Notes under the pieces: model-generated
Databases searched by the model: none
The model's input: the letters and a program-made list of their open reading frames with translations, nothing else
What the model was told of the DNA's origin: nothing
Source: Terriglobales bacterium
GTDB lineage: Bacteria > Acidobacteriota > Terriglobia > Terriglobales > Acidobacteriaceae
Reading direction: 5' to 3'
Length of the DNA stretch: 36,872 bases
Assembly (NCBI GenBank): GCA_030038475.1
Contig: JASHOU010000030.1
Span: forward strand, 1-36,872
Program-made: the position numbers and the translations under genes
Shown: piece after piece, positions 15,915 through 23,828 of the stretch
Layout: each line of letters starts with the position of its first letter
How positions within the stretch are numbered: the stretch's first letter is position 1

Positions 15915-17354
15915 ATGTCCAGCAGCTTTCCAACTTCACGGGATCCGGCTCACGATCCCGAGCATCCACTGGCGCGCGCCTTCGCCTCGTTCACCGAAGC
16001 GGCAGGTTCGCTCGAGCGTACCTATGGGCAACTGCAAGGTCAGGTCGCTCAGTTGCGCCGGGAGCTGGAAGTCACCAACCGCGACCTCGCCACCAGTCTC
16101 GAAGAAAACCGCCACATCCGCGAACGCCTGCGCCGCATTCTCGAAGGCCTGCCCTGCGGTGTCCTGGTGATCGAAGCCGGAGCTCGCATCGCCACCCTCA
16201 ATCCCGAAGCGGCGCGGCTGATCGGCGGGAGTTTCGATTCGGTCGAGGCCCTTCCGGCGGCGCTTTCGGCCGCGCTTGAGCGCGCGTCCGATACCGGCGA
16301 AGAGTGCGAGTTGCAGCTTGCGTCCCTGACTTCGCCGACAGAACCTTCGAGCGAAAAACCCCTTTGGCTTGCCATTCGCCACGCCTGGCTTGAACAGAGT
16401 CAGGCTCAAGCTACGTCGGTTTTTATCCTCCGCGATGTCAGCGAGGCGAAAAAGCTGGAACGCGATCGTGAGCTGCTGCGGAGGCAGCAGGCGCTGGTCG
16501 AGATGTCGGCCCTGCTGGCGCACGAAATCCGCAATCCGCTGGGCAGCCTGGAACTTTTTGCCGGACTCCTGGCCGAGTCGAATCTCGAAGGCGAGAGCCG
16601 CCGCTGGATTGAACATGTGCAGGCAGGTCTGCGCACTCTCTCCGCCACTGTCAACAACGTGCTCCACCTGCACAACACGCCCGAACCCGAACTCTCGCCC
16701 ACCGATGCGGGCGAACTGCTTGACTGGGCCTATGATTTTCTTTTGCCGCTGGCCAAGCAGGCGCGCGTGGAAATGCAGATCGTCAACGGCCTGCGCGGCG
16801 TCATCATTCCCGCCGACCGGCACCGGCTGGAGCAGGTGCTGCTGAATCTTGCCCTCAACGCTTTCCGCTTCATGGCCGACGGAGGCTGGCTCTCGCTCGT
16901 CGGCATCGACCGCACTCGGCTGCCCCATTCCGCGGACCCCACGGATATAGATGCGGTCGAAAGCGATGCCGTCGGTATCGGGGCAACCGAAATCGGGGCC
17001 ATCGAAATTGTGGTGCGCGATACCGGGCCGGGGATTGCGCCCGAGGATCTGCCCCGCATCTTCGACGCCGGATTCAGCACCCGCCCCGGCAGTTCCGGAC
17101 TCGGCCTCGCTGTTTGCCGCCGCATTCTCGAACAGCATGGAGGCTCGATTACCGCCGAGAACCGGCCCGCTCATGGAGCTACCTTCCGGCTTCGACTACC
17201 CCGGAATCGGCTGACTGATTCCGGACCGGCGCCGGAAAACTCACTCGACAGTCTACGTGAAGTTCGCCCGGACGACTTGCCGGCAACGCTTGACCCGCAT
17301 ATCGCCGAAGGCGCTGCCGAATCCGCCGCCGCCGGATCGCGAGGTGCGTCATGA
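15915..17354 (+). CDS. sensor histidine kinase, soluble, PAS-type
   Basis: The 479-residue kinase has no membrane span, so it senses a cytoplasmic signal. It begins with a coiled coil (about residues 25-75, LERTYGQLQGQVAQLRRELEVTNRDLATSLEENRHIRERLRRIL), then a PAS-like domain (GLPCGVLVIEAGARIATLNPEAARLIGG). The dimerisation/phosphoacceptor helix has LLAHEIRNPLGSLELF with His203. The ATPase part shows the N box (LLNLALNAFRFMADGG), G1 (DTGPGIAPEDLPRIFDAGFSTR) and G2 (SSGLGLAVCRRILEQHGG). An in-frame 15-bp repeat lies between N and G1. The layout is like FleS/AtoS-type partners of sigma-54 regulators. Its stop overlaps the following receiver gene by 4 bases (ATGA). Confidence 0.94.
   Translation: MSSSFPTSRDPAHDPEHPLARAFASFTEAAGSLERTYGQLQGQVAQLRRELEVTNRDLATSLEENRHIRERLRRILEGLPCGVLVIEAGARIATLNPEAARLIGGSFDSVEALPAALSAALERASDTGEECELQLASLTSPTEPSSEKPLWLAIRHAWLEQSQAQATSVFILRDVSEAKKLERDRELLRRQQALVEMSALLAHEIRNPLGSLELFAGLLAESNLEGESRRWIEHVQAGLRTLSATVNNVLHLHNTPEPELSPTDAGELLDWAYDFLLPLAKQARVEMQIVNGLRGVIIPADRHRLEQVLLNLALNAFRFMADGGWLSLVGIDRTRLPHSADPTDIDAVESDAVGIGATEIGAIEIVVRDTGPGIAPEDLPRIFDAGFSTRPGSSGLGLAVCRRILEQHGGSITAENRPAHGATFRLRLPRNRLTDSGPAPENSLDSLREVRPDDLPATLDPHIAEGAAESAAAGSRGAS
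16950..17009 (+). repeat. 15-bp tandem repeat inside the kinase gene
   Basis: Four in-frame units of 15 bases encode the pentapeptides DAVES, DAVGI, GATEI and GAIEI. They sit in the loop between the N box and the G1 box of the kinase ATPase domain, before the conserved VVRDTGPG strand. Confidence 0.8.
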
Positions 17355-18013
17355 AACGCCTGCTCATCGCCGACGACGATGCCGGCATGCGCGCCGCTCT
17401 CGAAACCCGCTTCCGGCACCGCGGCTGGCTGGTGGATGTCGCCGTGAACGGCAGCGAAGCGCTGGCCAAGTTTCGCGCCGGCCTGCATTCGCTGATCATC
17501 ACCGATGTACGCATGCCCGGACGCGATGGCTTCGAACTGATGCGCGAGGTGCGCACTTCGTCGGCGCGCACGGCAGTGATTCTGCTGACCGCCTATGGCT
17601 CCGTGCCCGACGCGGTCGAAGCCATGCGCAACGGCGCCTGCGATTACGGAAAAATCGGCGATTGGATCGAGAAACTTGGTTTTGCCAGCGAACAGGAAGT
17701 GACAAAAGCATTAGCGTTGCAATGGGGATGCCCGGTTGCTTCTAACTTCGATCCCGCCACAATCCAGTCGCACAGCAGCATCCCGCTCTGCATTCTCGAG
17801 GCCTATCAGATGCTTCCGCTCCACTACGCAGCCACAACCAATACTCTTAGCCTTGCTTTCGGCGAACGCGTCGATCACGGAGCTCTTTATGCCATCGAAA
17901 AAATTCTCGATTGCCGCACCCAGCCCTGCGTTGCGGACGCAAGATCATCGCCCGCCAACTTGAGGCCATGCGCCAGGTGCCACGGCCGAGTGAAGTCGAA
18001 TTCGGCCCCATGA
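17351..18013 (+). CDS. receiver domain fused to MshEN-like domain, frame-shifted at the end
   Basis: The frame encodes 220 residues. Residues 1-99 are a receiver domain: ADDD acidic pocket, phospho-acceptor Asp52 in TDVRMPGRDG, and the switch Thr in LLTAYGS. It ends at NGACDY, exactly where family members continue with a 'KP' strand carrying the essential Lys; that strand and the last helix are absent. From residue 100 the sequence becomes GKIGDWIEKLGFASEQEVTKALALQWGCPV ... IPLCILEAYQMLPLHYAATTNTLSLAFGERVDHGALYAIEKILDCRTQPCVA, which matches the MshEN/GspE N-terminal domain pattern (a c-di-GMP-binding domain in MshE). Near 17938-17943 the frame is lost and 25 unrelated residues follow. The start overlaps the kinase stop, so it looks co-translated. 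Confidence 0.8.
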   Translation: MKRLLIADDDAGMRAALETRFRHRGWLVDVAVNGSEALAKFRAGLHSLIITDVRMPGRDGFELMREVRTSSARTAVILLTAYGSVPDAVEAMRNGACDYGKIGDWIEKLGFASEQEVTKALALQWGCPVASNFDPATIQSHSSIPLCILEAYQMLPLHYAATTNTLSLAFGERVDHGALYAIEKILDCRTQPCVADARSSPANLRPCARCHGRVKSNSAP

Positions 18014-18285
18014 ACGACCTCGCCGAAATGGCCCGCATTGCCTCCAGTTACACCGCGCGTCTCACCCCGGAGAAAGTCCGTCTCACTCGCATCGGGCGTT
18101 TTGTCTGGCTTCGCCTCGACGTGCGAAGCCAGATGAAACGCCCTCTTCGTTCCAACCCCCGCTCAACAACGCGCTCGAACGCCCTCGACCTCGTTTTCTG
18201 CCTGTCGACCGATTCTCCCCGTCCACTTCCCTTCATCCACCCCTTGCGCGATTTCCGCGCCGCCACTCCGCCCCAAACCACCTAA
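17941..18285 (+). pseudogene. frame-shifted remainder of the MshEN-like protein
   Basis: In the neighbouring frame the sequence continues sensibly from the end of the MshEN-like part: KIIARQLEAMRQVPRPSEVEFGPMNDLAEMARIASSYTARLTPEKVRLTRIGRFVWLRLDVRSQ. The change fits a one-base loss around 17938-17943 (GACGCAAGATC). The last 40 residues are Pro/Arg/Ser-rich and may include a further loss of frame. There is no start codon with a ribosome-binding site, so this is read as the decayed 3' part of the upstream gene, not a gene of its own. Confidence 0.65.
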
Positions 18286-18323
18286 GTCCCAATCCCAAAC
18301 TTCGAAACTCACACGGTTTTCCT

Positions 18324-18351
18324 GAGACCCGAGACCTAAGACCTGATACCT
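18324..18351. repeat. heptamer tandem repeat (GAGACCT type)
   Basis: Four perfect-length 7-base units: GAGACCC, GAGACCT, AAGACCT, GATACCT. The array lies between the end of the MshEN remnant and the stop of the ABC permease gene. Confidence 0.8.
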
Positions 18352-18355
18352 GGTT

Positions 18356-19468
18356 CTAAAGCGTTCTCTTAAACAACGGCACCGCCGCAGCCAGCGTGAT
18401 CGCAGCAAAGATCGAAAGATAAATCATGTCCGGAACAATCGCTCCCAGCCCCGTTTCCTTCAGCAGCAGCGATTTAAACCCATGCACCGCATAGGTAAAC
18501 GGATCCACTATCGCAATCCCCCGCAGCCACGCCGGGAACGCCTGGATGGGGTAAATCGACCCGCTGGGAAAAAACAGCAGCGTATTCAGAATGCCAAACA
18601 TCGCCCGCGGCACCAGCGGATCCTCGACCCGTGCCATCATCAGGAACATCATCGAATTGAATGCCACCGAAGTCAGGGCAATCATGATGAGCAACCCCAC
18701 CATCGTTCCCGGATTGAATATCGTTCCCACTCCCGACAACAGCGACCCCACCACCGTGATCACCACCCCGGTCATCACCGCCTTGATTGCGCCCGCTCCG
18801 TTCAGCCCCAACACCAGCTCCGCCTTCGTAATCGGAGTCACCAGATATCCCTCATGCACTCCGCGCGCCTTGTCGTCGATATAAAGCATTCCGCCGCCAA
18901 TCATCACCGATACGAACATCGCCAGCGAAATCGACCCCGGCAGCAGAAACTTCATGTACTCGATATACGGATAAAGTTCCACCACCTCCAGCGCCGTCTG
19001 CTGCAGCAGCCGCGGCGAAACATCCGGCTGATTCAATGCGTCGGTCAACGAGGTCATCTCGTCTTCCAGGGTAGAACTCATGAAGTTATCGCTGTTGTCT
19101 ACAATCAGCGCAATCCGCGGATGATTCTTCTCATACACCAGCTTCGAATACTGCGGCGGAATGATCACCGCGCCCTGAATCTTGCCATTGCGCACGTCCT
19201 CCCGCGCCTGTACCTCGTTGTCATAGGGGACCGCAACAAACGTCCGCATGTTCGATCGCACCGCGTCAAACGCCTCCTGGATACGGATCGCCTGCGTTCC
19301 GTGATCCTCATCCACGATCCCCATCTTCGCATCGCGGATTTTTCCGCCGAAGGCATTCCCCAGCACGATCAGCTGCACCAGCGGCATCACCATCGCCACC
19401 ATCATCAGCGTCGGCGAACGGAAGAACTTGCGCATCTCGCGCTCGATAATCGCCATCATCCGATTCAT
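18356..19468 (-). CDS. ABC-2 type permease
   Basis: The 370-residue inner-membrane protein has an N-terminal span after a charged tail (MNRMMAIIEREMRKFFRSPTLMMVAMVMPLVQLIVLGNAFGG), a large extracytoplasmic domain (about residues 45-180) and five C-terminal spans including FPSGSIYPIQAFPAWLRGIAIVDPFTYAVHGFKSLLL, the ABC-2 signature loop. The size and large external loop match the YhhJ/YbhS/YbhR and DrrB-like exporters. The ATG at 19468 overlaps the stop of the ATPase gene by 4 bases (ATGA), which indicates translational coupling. It is the last gene of the TetR-HlyD-ATPase-permease unit, probably a drug or lipophilic-compound exporter. Confidence 0.94.
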   Translation of the reverse strand: MNRMMAIIEREMRKFFRSPTLMMVAMVMPLVQLIVLGNAFGGKIRDAKMGIVDEDHGTQAIRIQEAFDAVRSNMRTFVAVPYDNEVQAREDVRNGKIQGAVIIPPQYSKLVYEKNHPRIALIVDNSDNFMSSTLEDEMTSLTDALNQPDVSPRLLQQTALEVVELYPYIEYMKFLLPGSISLAMFVSVMIGGGMLYIDDKARGVHEGYLVTPITKAELVLGLNGAGAIKAVMTGVVITVVGSLLSGVGTIFNPGTMVGLLIMIALTSVAFNSMMFLMMARVEDPLVPRAMFGILNTLLFFPSGSIYPIQAFPAWLRGIAIVDPFTYAVHGFKSLLLKETGLGAIVPDMIYLSIFAAITLAAAVPLFKRTL

Positions 19469-20559
19469 GGCTGCAACCCCGGTCTCTGCGGCATCATGTA
19501 TCCATAGGCCTTGACCAGTTCGTCGCGCAACTGCCGGCCGGTGTAGTGAACAAACACATCGTCCAGAGTCGTGTTCTGCACGGAGAGCGTCTTCAGTGGC
19601 ACCTGCGCCACCACGGCCATCTCCACCAGATCGGTTGTTGTCCCCGACCCATTCGACGTCAGGACTCGAAACATTCCCGCGCTTTCGTTCTGCACCGACG
19701 TCACTCCGGGCAATCCTCGCAGCCGCTCTTCCCAATCCGCCGGAGGATGCTCGAAATGCGCTTCAATGACATTCGTTCCCGGCACGCTCGCCTTCAGCGC
19801 CTCCGGAGTATCCAGCGCCACCAGCTTTCCGTGATCCACAATCGCAATGCGATTGCACAGCCGGTCCGCTTCATCCATGTAGTGCGTCGTAATCAGCACC
19901 GTCAGCTTGCGCTTCGACTTGATGTTGGTCAGCATCTCCCACACCGCCACGCGCGACACCGGATCGAGTCCGGTCGTCGGTTCGTCGAGAAAAAAAATCT
20001 TCGGACTATGCACCAGCCCGCGCGCAATCTCCAGCCGCCGCCGCATTCCTCCCGACAAAGTCTTGGTCTGCGCGTCCCGCCATTTCGTCAGATCGACGGT
20101 TTCGAGCAATTCGTCGATGGCCTCCTTGCGCCGCTTCGCCGGCACGTCATAGAGCTTGGCGTAAATATTCATATTCTCTTCGACCGTCAAATCCAGATCG
20201 CTGGTCAGCGCCTGCGGAATCACTCCAATCACCCGCCGCACCGCCGCCGGATCCGATGTCACATCGTGCCCCGCCACCATCGCCCGCCCGCCCGTGATCG
20301 GAATCAGCGTGGTCATCATCCGGATCAACGTCGATTTCCCCGCTCCATTCGGCCCCAGCAACCCAAAAATTTCCGCTTCCCTCACCGTAAACGAAACATC
20401 GTCAACCGCCGTGAACTCGCCATATCGTTTCACGATATGTTCCACTTCAATCGTATTCGGAGCGTCCGCCGCTATCTCACCCTTGCTGAATTCCGAAGCC
20501 GAAACCGGCGCACCGTTGGTCCTGCTTATTTCCTCCGTTTTGTTGGTCTCCGCGTTCAT
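19465..20559 (-). CDS. ABC transporter ATP-binding protein
   Basis: The 364-residue ATPase has an N-terminal extension of about 35 residues, then Walker A GPNGAGKST, Q-loop (VIGVIPQ), signature LSGGMRRRLEIARGL, Walker B IFFLDEPTTGLDP, and the H-loop ITTHYMDEADRLCNRIAIVDHG. The signature and the C-terminal domain (NVIEAHFEHPPADWEERLRGLPGV) are of the DrrA/NodI-like drug-exporter family. Its start overlaps the HlyD stop and its stop overlaps the permease start, each by 4 bases. It powers the permease encoded downstream. Confidence 0.96.
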   Translation of the reverse strand: MNAETNKTEEISRTNGAPVSASEFSKGEIAADAPNTIEVEHIVKRYGEFTAVDDVSFTVREAEIFGLLGPNGAGKSTLIRMMTTLIPITGGRAMVAGHDVTSDPAAVRRVIGVIPQALTSDLDLTVEENMNIYAKLYDVPAKRRKEAIDELLETVDLTKWRDAQTKTLSGGMRRRLEIARGLVHSPKIFFLDEPTTGLDPVSRVAVWEMLTNIKSKRKLTVLITTHYMDEADRLCNRIAIVDHGKLVALDTPEALKASVPGTNVIEAHFEHPPADWEERLRGLPGVTSVQNESAGMFRVLTSNGSGTTTDLVEMAVVAQVPLKTLSVQNTTLDDVFVHYTGRQLRDELVKAYGYMMPQRPGLQP

Positions 20560-21653
20560 GGCTTCGCCGCCGCTTCCGCGCTGGTTGGCGCCGTGCCTTT
20601 AATTTGTTGCGGACTCACCAACACCTCCGCAGTCATTCCCGGCACATACGCTCCTTTCGGATTTGCCAGTCGCACCTTCAGCGCGATCGTGCGAATATCC
20701 CGCTTGCGCCGTCCCACATCCCGCTGCGTGGCAAAATCCGCTTCCGCCGCCTTATAAAAAACCTTCCCCGGAACCACCGTCCCTCCCGGCAGCCGCACTT
20801 TCAGCGTATCTCCGAATCCAATATGATCGGCATCGGTCTCCGGAATTGCCGCGAACACCCAGGTGTCGCTGAAATCCACCACGGTCACGATCGCCTGCCC
20901 CGCATTCACCACTTCGCCTTCGCGTGCCGCCCGTACCAGCACCGTCCCTGTCACCGGCGAATAAATCTTCGTGTAGCCCAGCCGCACCTCGGCTTCCTTC
21001 AGCTGCGCCACCGAGTTCTCTACTTGCGCCCGCGTCGCTGCCACCGTGCTCTGCGCCGCTGTAGCCTGATTGGTCCGCGCAATCGCCGAATTCAGGTCCG
21101 CTTGCGCCGCAGCCACTTCGTGTTGCAGCGACTGCACACTCGCCTGCTGCGCCTTCAGATTCATCTCCGCCTGTACCCGGTCCTGATCCGACTCGACTCC
21201 TGCCTCCGCCAGCCCAATCGTCCGCCGGCTGTCGCTCTCCACCCGCGTCAACGTCGCTTCTGCCTGCGCCAGTTGCGCTCGCGTCGAGGCCAGTTTTGCC
21301 TGCGCATTGGCCACGTCGCTTGAGGTTGATCCTTTGGTCGATTGCCGCGTGTATTCGTTTGCGCTCATCTGCGAGCGCATATTCGAAATGGTCGCCGCCG
21401 CCGCGCTCTCCTCCGCCTCCAGTTCCGACGGATCCAAAATCGCGATCAGATCTCCCTGCTTTACCTGCGTTCCTTCTTCCACCAGCAGCTTTTCAATCCG
21501 CCCCTGAATCTGCGGACTCACCACGATCTGGTTCGCATCCACGGTTCCGACCAATACCAGATCGCTCCCGTGCGGCGTCGAGATAAAGTAGTATCCTGCC
21601 GCAATCACCAGAATGATCCCGAGCAAAATCAAAAACTTATTTCGCGCATTCAT
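20556..21653 (-). CDS. HlyD/EmrA-family membrane fusion protein
   Basis: This periplasmic adaptor (365 residues) links an inner-membrane exporter to an outer-membrane channel. It has an N-terminal anchor (FLILLGIILVIAAGYYFI, about residues 7-25), a biotinyl-lipoyl half-motif (VGTVDANQIVVSPQIQGRIEKLLVEEGTQVKQGDLIAILDP), a long coiled-coil hairpin (about residues 80-210, rich in Ala/Gln/Glu), and the second half-motif (YSPVTGTVLVRAAREGEVVNAGQAIVTVVD). The start ATG 21653 is chosen because GGGAGA lies about 6 bases upstream; a TTG two codons earlier is too close to that site. It overlaps the ATPase gene by 4 bases, so all three are one operon. Confidence 0.94.
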   Translation of the reverse strand: MNARNKFLILLGIILVIAAGYYFISTPHGSDLVLVGTVDANQIVVSPQIQGRIEKLLVEEGTQVKQGDLIAILDPSELEAEESAAAATISNMRSQMSANEYTRQSTKGSTSSDVANAQAKLASTRAQLAQAEATLTRVESDSRRTIGLAEAGVESDQDRVQAEMNLKAQQASVQSLQHEVAAAQADLNSAIARTNQATAAQSTVAATRAQVENSVAQLKEAEVRLGYTKIYSPVTGTVLVRAAREGEVVNAGQAIVTVVDFSDTWVFAAIPETDADHIGFGDTLKVRLPGGTVVPGKVFYKAAEADFATQRDVGRRKRDIRTIALKVRLANPKGAYVPGMTAEVLVSPQQIKGTAPTSAEAAAKP

Positions 21654-21763
21654 CGCCAATCTCCCTGCATATCAATCCAGAAGCATTTTCCCATCCCACG
21701 TACCTCTCGGTGCTTCCCGTTGTCCTTAAGCTTTCCTCCGCGCGCTCGGCGTCTCGGCGGTGA

Positions 21764-22471
21764 TCACCGAAACAGCGCCGCCGAAATAAAATTCAGAACA
21801 AATGCCCGCCGCTCGCGAATTCGCCCCTCCGATAGAGGATCGACCTTCACGAGGCTCTTCATCAACGGCGCCGTACTGAAATAAAAAATAATGATTCCCA
21901 CCACCGACGGAACAAAATCGATCGGATCGACCTCCCGAAATTCCCCTGCCTCGATTCCCTGGCGCAACACATCTACCAGTTTGGCGAAAATCGGAAGAAA
22001 ATATTCTTTTGCAATGCGCTGCATGGGAACGTGCCCCTTCCCGCCTGCGCGCATCCACTCCGCCTGCACCACCCGCGGAAACCGTGGATTCGCGGCGATG
22101 TAATCGAAATACTCGCCCAGATACTTCAAAATCTTTTGCCGCGGCGGCAGGTCGCTTTCGAAAACCGGCATCACCCGCGCCCGCAGCCCGCTGAACACAT
22201 GGTCAAGCACAGCTTCGTAGAGCGCGTCCTTGTCCTTGAAGTAGTAATAAAGGAGCGCCTTGTTGACATGCGCCGCGCGTGCGATCGCGTCCGTGCGCGC
22301 GCCCGCGATGCCGTGCTCGGCGAATTCGGCCACCGCGGCTCGCAAAATGGAAGCCCGGCTCTCCTCCGGCTGGCCGCGCGTCCCGAAACGTGGAACGATG
22401 GCGTGGCCCCTGCTGCGGACGGCGGCGCCGCGGCGGGCAGGATGCAGGCGAAACTTGGTCCTCGATGTCAT
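21764..22471 (-). CDS. TetR/AcrR-family transcriptional regulator
   Basis: The 235-residue regulator has an N-terminal Arg-rich tail of about 30 residues and then the TetR DNA-binding region: ASILRAAVAEFAEHGIAGARTDAIARAAHVNKALLYYYFKDKDALYEAVLDHVF. The C-terminal part is all-helical ligand-binding and dimer region (TetR_C type, about residues 100-235). It is upstream of, and in the same direction as, the HlyD-ABC genes with a 110-base gap, so it probably represses its own operon until an exported compound binds. The palindrome overlapping its start region is the likely operator. Confidence 0.92.
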   Translation of the reverse strand: MTSRTKFRLHPARRGAAVRSRGHAIVPRFGTRGQPEESRASILRAAVAEFAEHGIAGARTDAIARAAHVNKALLYYYFKDKDALYEAVLDHVFSGLRARVMPVFESDLPPRQKILKYLGEYFDYIAANPRFPRVVQAEWMRAGGKGHVPMQRIAKEYFLPIFAKLVDVLRQGIEAGEFREVDPIDFVPSVVGIIIFYFSTAPLMKSLVKVDPLSEGRIRERRAFVLNFISAALFR

Positions 22472-22476
22472 ATAAT

Positions 22477-22520
22477 TAACTAGTTAGTTAGATTGTAACA
22501 TAGGATATTTCCGGCTCCAA
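22477..22520 (-). promoter_or_regulatory. promoter and TetR-type operator of the efflux operon
   Basis: On the minus strand TTGGAG (22520-22515) and TACAAT (22497-22492) are 17 bases apart, a good sigma-70 pair. Just downstream lies the perfect palindrome TAACTAGTTA (22477-22486), extended by a further AGTTA. It lies 5 bases before the tetR ATG, where a bound repressor would block the transcription start. Confidence 0.55.
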
Positions 22521-22593
22521 GCAGGGTATTCCCGATTTCCAGAAAAGTGAGCGGTCGCGATGTGTGGCGACTCAAGAGCACAGACTCCCGCCC

Positions 22594-22983
22594 TCACGCC
22601 TTCGGTTCCGCCGGCACCTCAAACGGCCCACACCGCCCGCCCATACGATCGCGCATCGATTGCCGGAATTTCTCCCGCTCCTCCGGAGTCATCCGCGCCC
22701 ATCCCTCCATCCACCGGCGCCGCCACCGTCTCGGGCCACCATGGCCGCCGCGCCGCCCGTGAAATCCGCCGAAAAGAATCTTGCTCAGCACCATGATCCC
22801 GATTGCCTGCCAGTAGCCGATCACATGCAGGCCAAAAATTGCCGGCATCAGCCAGTTCCACAGGCGCATCACAAAATAGCCGAATAGGGCAAACAGCACT
22901 ACAAACAGCAGAGCGAACGTCATCGCCTTTGTAACCTTCCTCGTAACCCTCGCAACCGGATTTTCTTCCAGATTTCCTTCCAT
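22594..22983 (-). CDS. small membrane protein next to a sigma factor
   Basis: The 129-residue product has an N-terminal cytoplasmic segment (MEGNLEENPVARVTRKV), two membrane spans (AMTFALLFVVLFALFGYFVMRLWNWL and FGLHVIGYWQAIGIMVLSKILFGGF, about residues 18-70), a Gly/Arg-rich stretch (GRRGGHGGPRRWRRRW) and the C-terminal motif MTPEEREKFRQSMRDRMGGRCG. The last motif resembles the ending of small proteins linked to ECF sigma factors in Acidobacteriota. GAGGAC lies about 6 bases before the ATG at 22983, which is 10 bases after the sigma factor stop, so the two are co-transcribed. It may be an anti-sigma or regulatory partner; this is inference. Confidence 0.8.
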   Translation of the reverse strand: MEGNLEENPVARVTRKVTKAMTFALLFVVLFALFGYFVMRLWNWLMPAIFGLHVIGYWQAIGIMVLSKILFGGFHGRRGGHGGPRRWRRRWMEGWARMTPEEREKFRQSMRDRMGGRCGPFEVPAEPKA

Positions 22984-22993
22984 CGTTTTGTCC

Positions 22994-23656
22994 TCACTCT
23001 CCGATAAATTCGTCGTAGACAGCCTGCAGCCGCTCGCGCAGGTAAAGCACTGCATAATGCTTGCGCGAGAGCAGCGTATTCACGCCCACGCCCGTTTTTG
23101 CCGCAATGTCTTTGAAGCTCTCACCCATCAGCTCCTGCGCGATGAACACTTCGCGTTGTTCCTCCGGCAGTTCGTCCAGCGCGGCTTCCAGTTCTTCCAG
23201 CAGAACATTTCGCGCGTAAACCGCATCCGGCCCAGCGTCTGGCGAAGCGAGAGAATCCTCCAGCCGGAATATCTCTTCACCCTCCGCGTCAATCGCCGCT
23301 TCGTCACCCAACACTTCCCACTTTTTCTTGCGGAACAGATCCGTAATCCGGTTGCGCGCCACGCGAAACAGCCACGCGCTCACGTGTTCCACCGGGTTCA
23401 GCATGCGATAAGCTTCGACCAGTTCGTAAAAAACCTCTTGCAGAATGTCTTCCGCGTCCTCGCGGTCAGTCACACGCCGCCGGATGAAATTCCGCAGCCG
23501 CGGCCGCTCACGGTCGATCGCGTCCGCGATCCGCTGATCCTGCGTAGTGCGATCCGGGGCGGGGCGGCCTTGCGTCGGGTCGTCCTCTGTCCGCTGATCC
23601 TCCACCCGCTGATTCAGCTCCGTCATCACCCACCGTTTGCTTAGCGCCTGCTCCAT
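22994..23656 (-). CDS. ECF-type RNA polymerase sigma factor
   Basis: The 220-residue sigma-70-family protein has region 2 (IADAIDRERPRLRNFIRRRVTDREDAEDILQEVFYELVEAYRMLNPVEHVSAWLFRVARNRITDLFRKKK, about residues 42-115) with the DAEDILQEVF core-binding and the WLFRVARN promoter-melting helices. Region 4 (ALDELPEEQREVFIAQELMGESFKDIAAKTGVGVNTLLSRKHYAVLYLRERL) has the -35-binding helix-turn-helix. The N-terminal 40 residues are Asp/Arg/Gln-rich and unusual. The start may be 23656 or the ATG at 23626 (after GGTGGG). The gene is followed by the small membrane protein. Confidence 0.93.
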   Translation of the reverse strand: MEQALSKRWVMTELNQRVEDQRTEDDPTQGRPAPDRTTQDQRIADAIDRERPRLRNFIRRRVTDREDAEDILQEVFYELVEAYRMLNPVEHVSAWLFRVARNRITDLFRKKKWEVLGDEAAIDAEGEEIFRLEDSLASPDAGPDAVYARNVLLEELEAALDELPEEQREVFIAQELMGESFKDIAAKTGVGVNTLLSRKHYAVLYLRERLQAVYDEFIGE

Positions 23657-23666
23657 CCGATCTAAT

Positions 23667-23725
23667 CAGTTCTCGGTCGTCAGTCCTTGGCGTCCAGTTC
23701 TCGGTTCCCGGTTCTCAGTTCTCAG
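23667..23725. repeat. heptamer tandem repeat (CAGTTCT type)
   Basis: About eight consecutive 7-base units: CAGTTCT at 23667, 23695 and 23716, with variants CGGTTCT, CGGTTCC, CAGTCCT and CGGTCGT between. It starts 10 bases upstream of the sigma factor gene start. Confidence 0.8.
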
Positions 23726-23772
23726 AAAAAATGCCTCGGCTAGCACTGAAAACCGACGACTCATTATGTCCA

Positions 23773-23786
23773 TCTACTTCTGTAGA
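23773..23786. promoter_or_regulatory. TCTAC-N4-GTAGA inverted repeat upstream of the sigma factor
   Basis: Perfect 5-base arms TCTAC and GTAGA. On the minus strand a TTGACG box (23803-23798) precedes it. BlaI/MecI-type sites have a similar CTAC/GTAG core, but the match is weak. The heptamer array lies between this site and the gene. Confidence 0.3.
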
Positions 23787-23828
23787 CGAACGAGCCCGTC
23801 AAATATTGTATGGAGATCATAGTGGCGC

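Noticed and set aside
15936-17174. 412-codon minus-strand frame opposite the histidine kinase
   Set aside because: High-GC antisense shadow; the plus strand carries every kinase motif.
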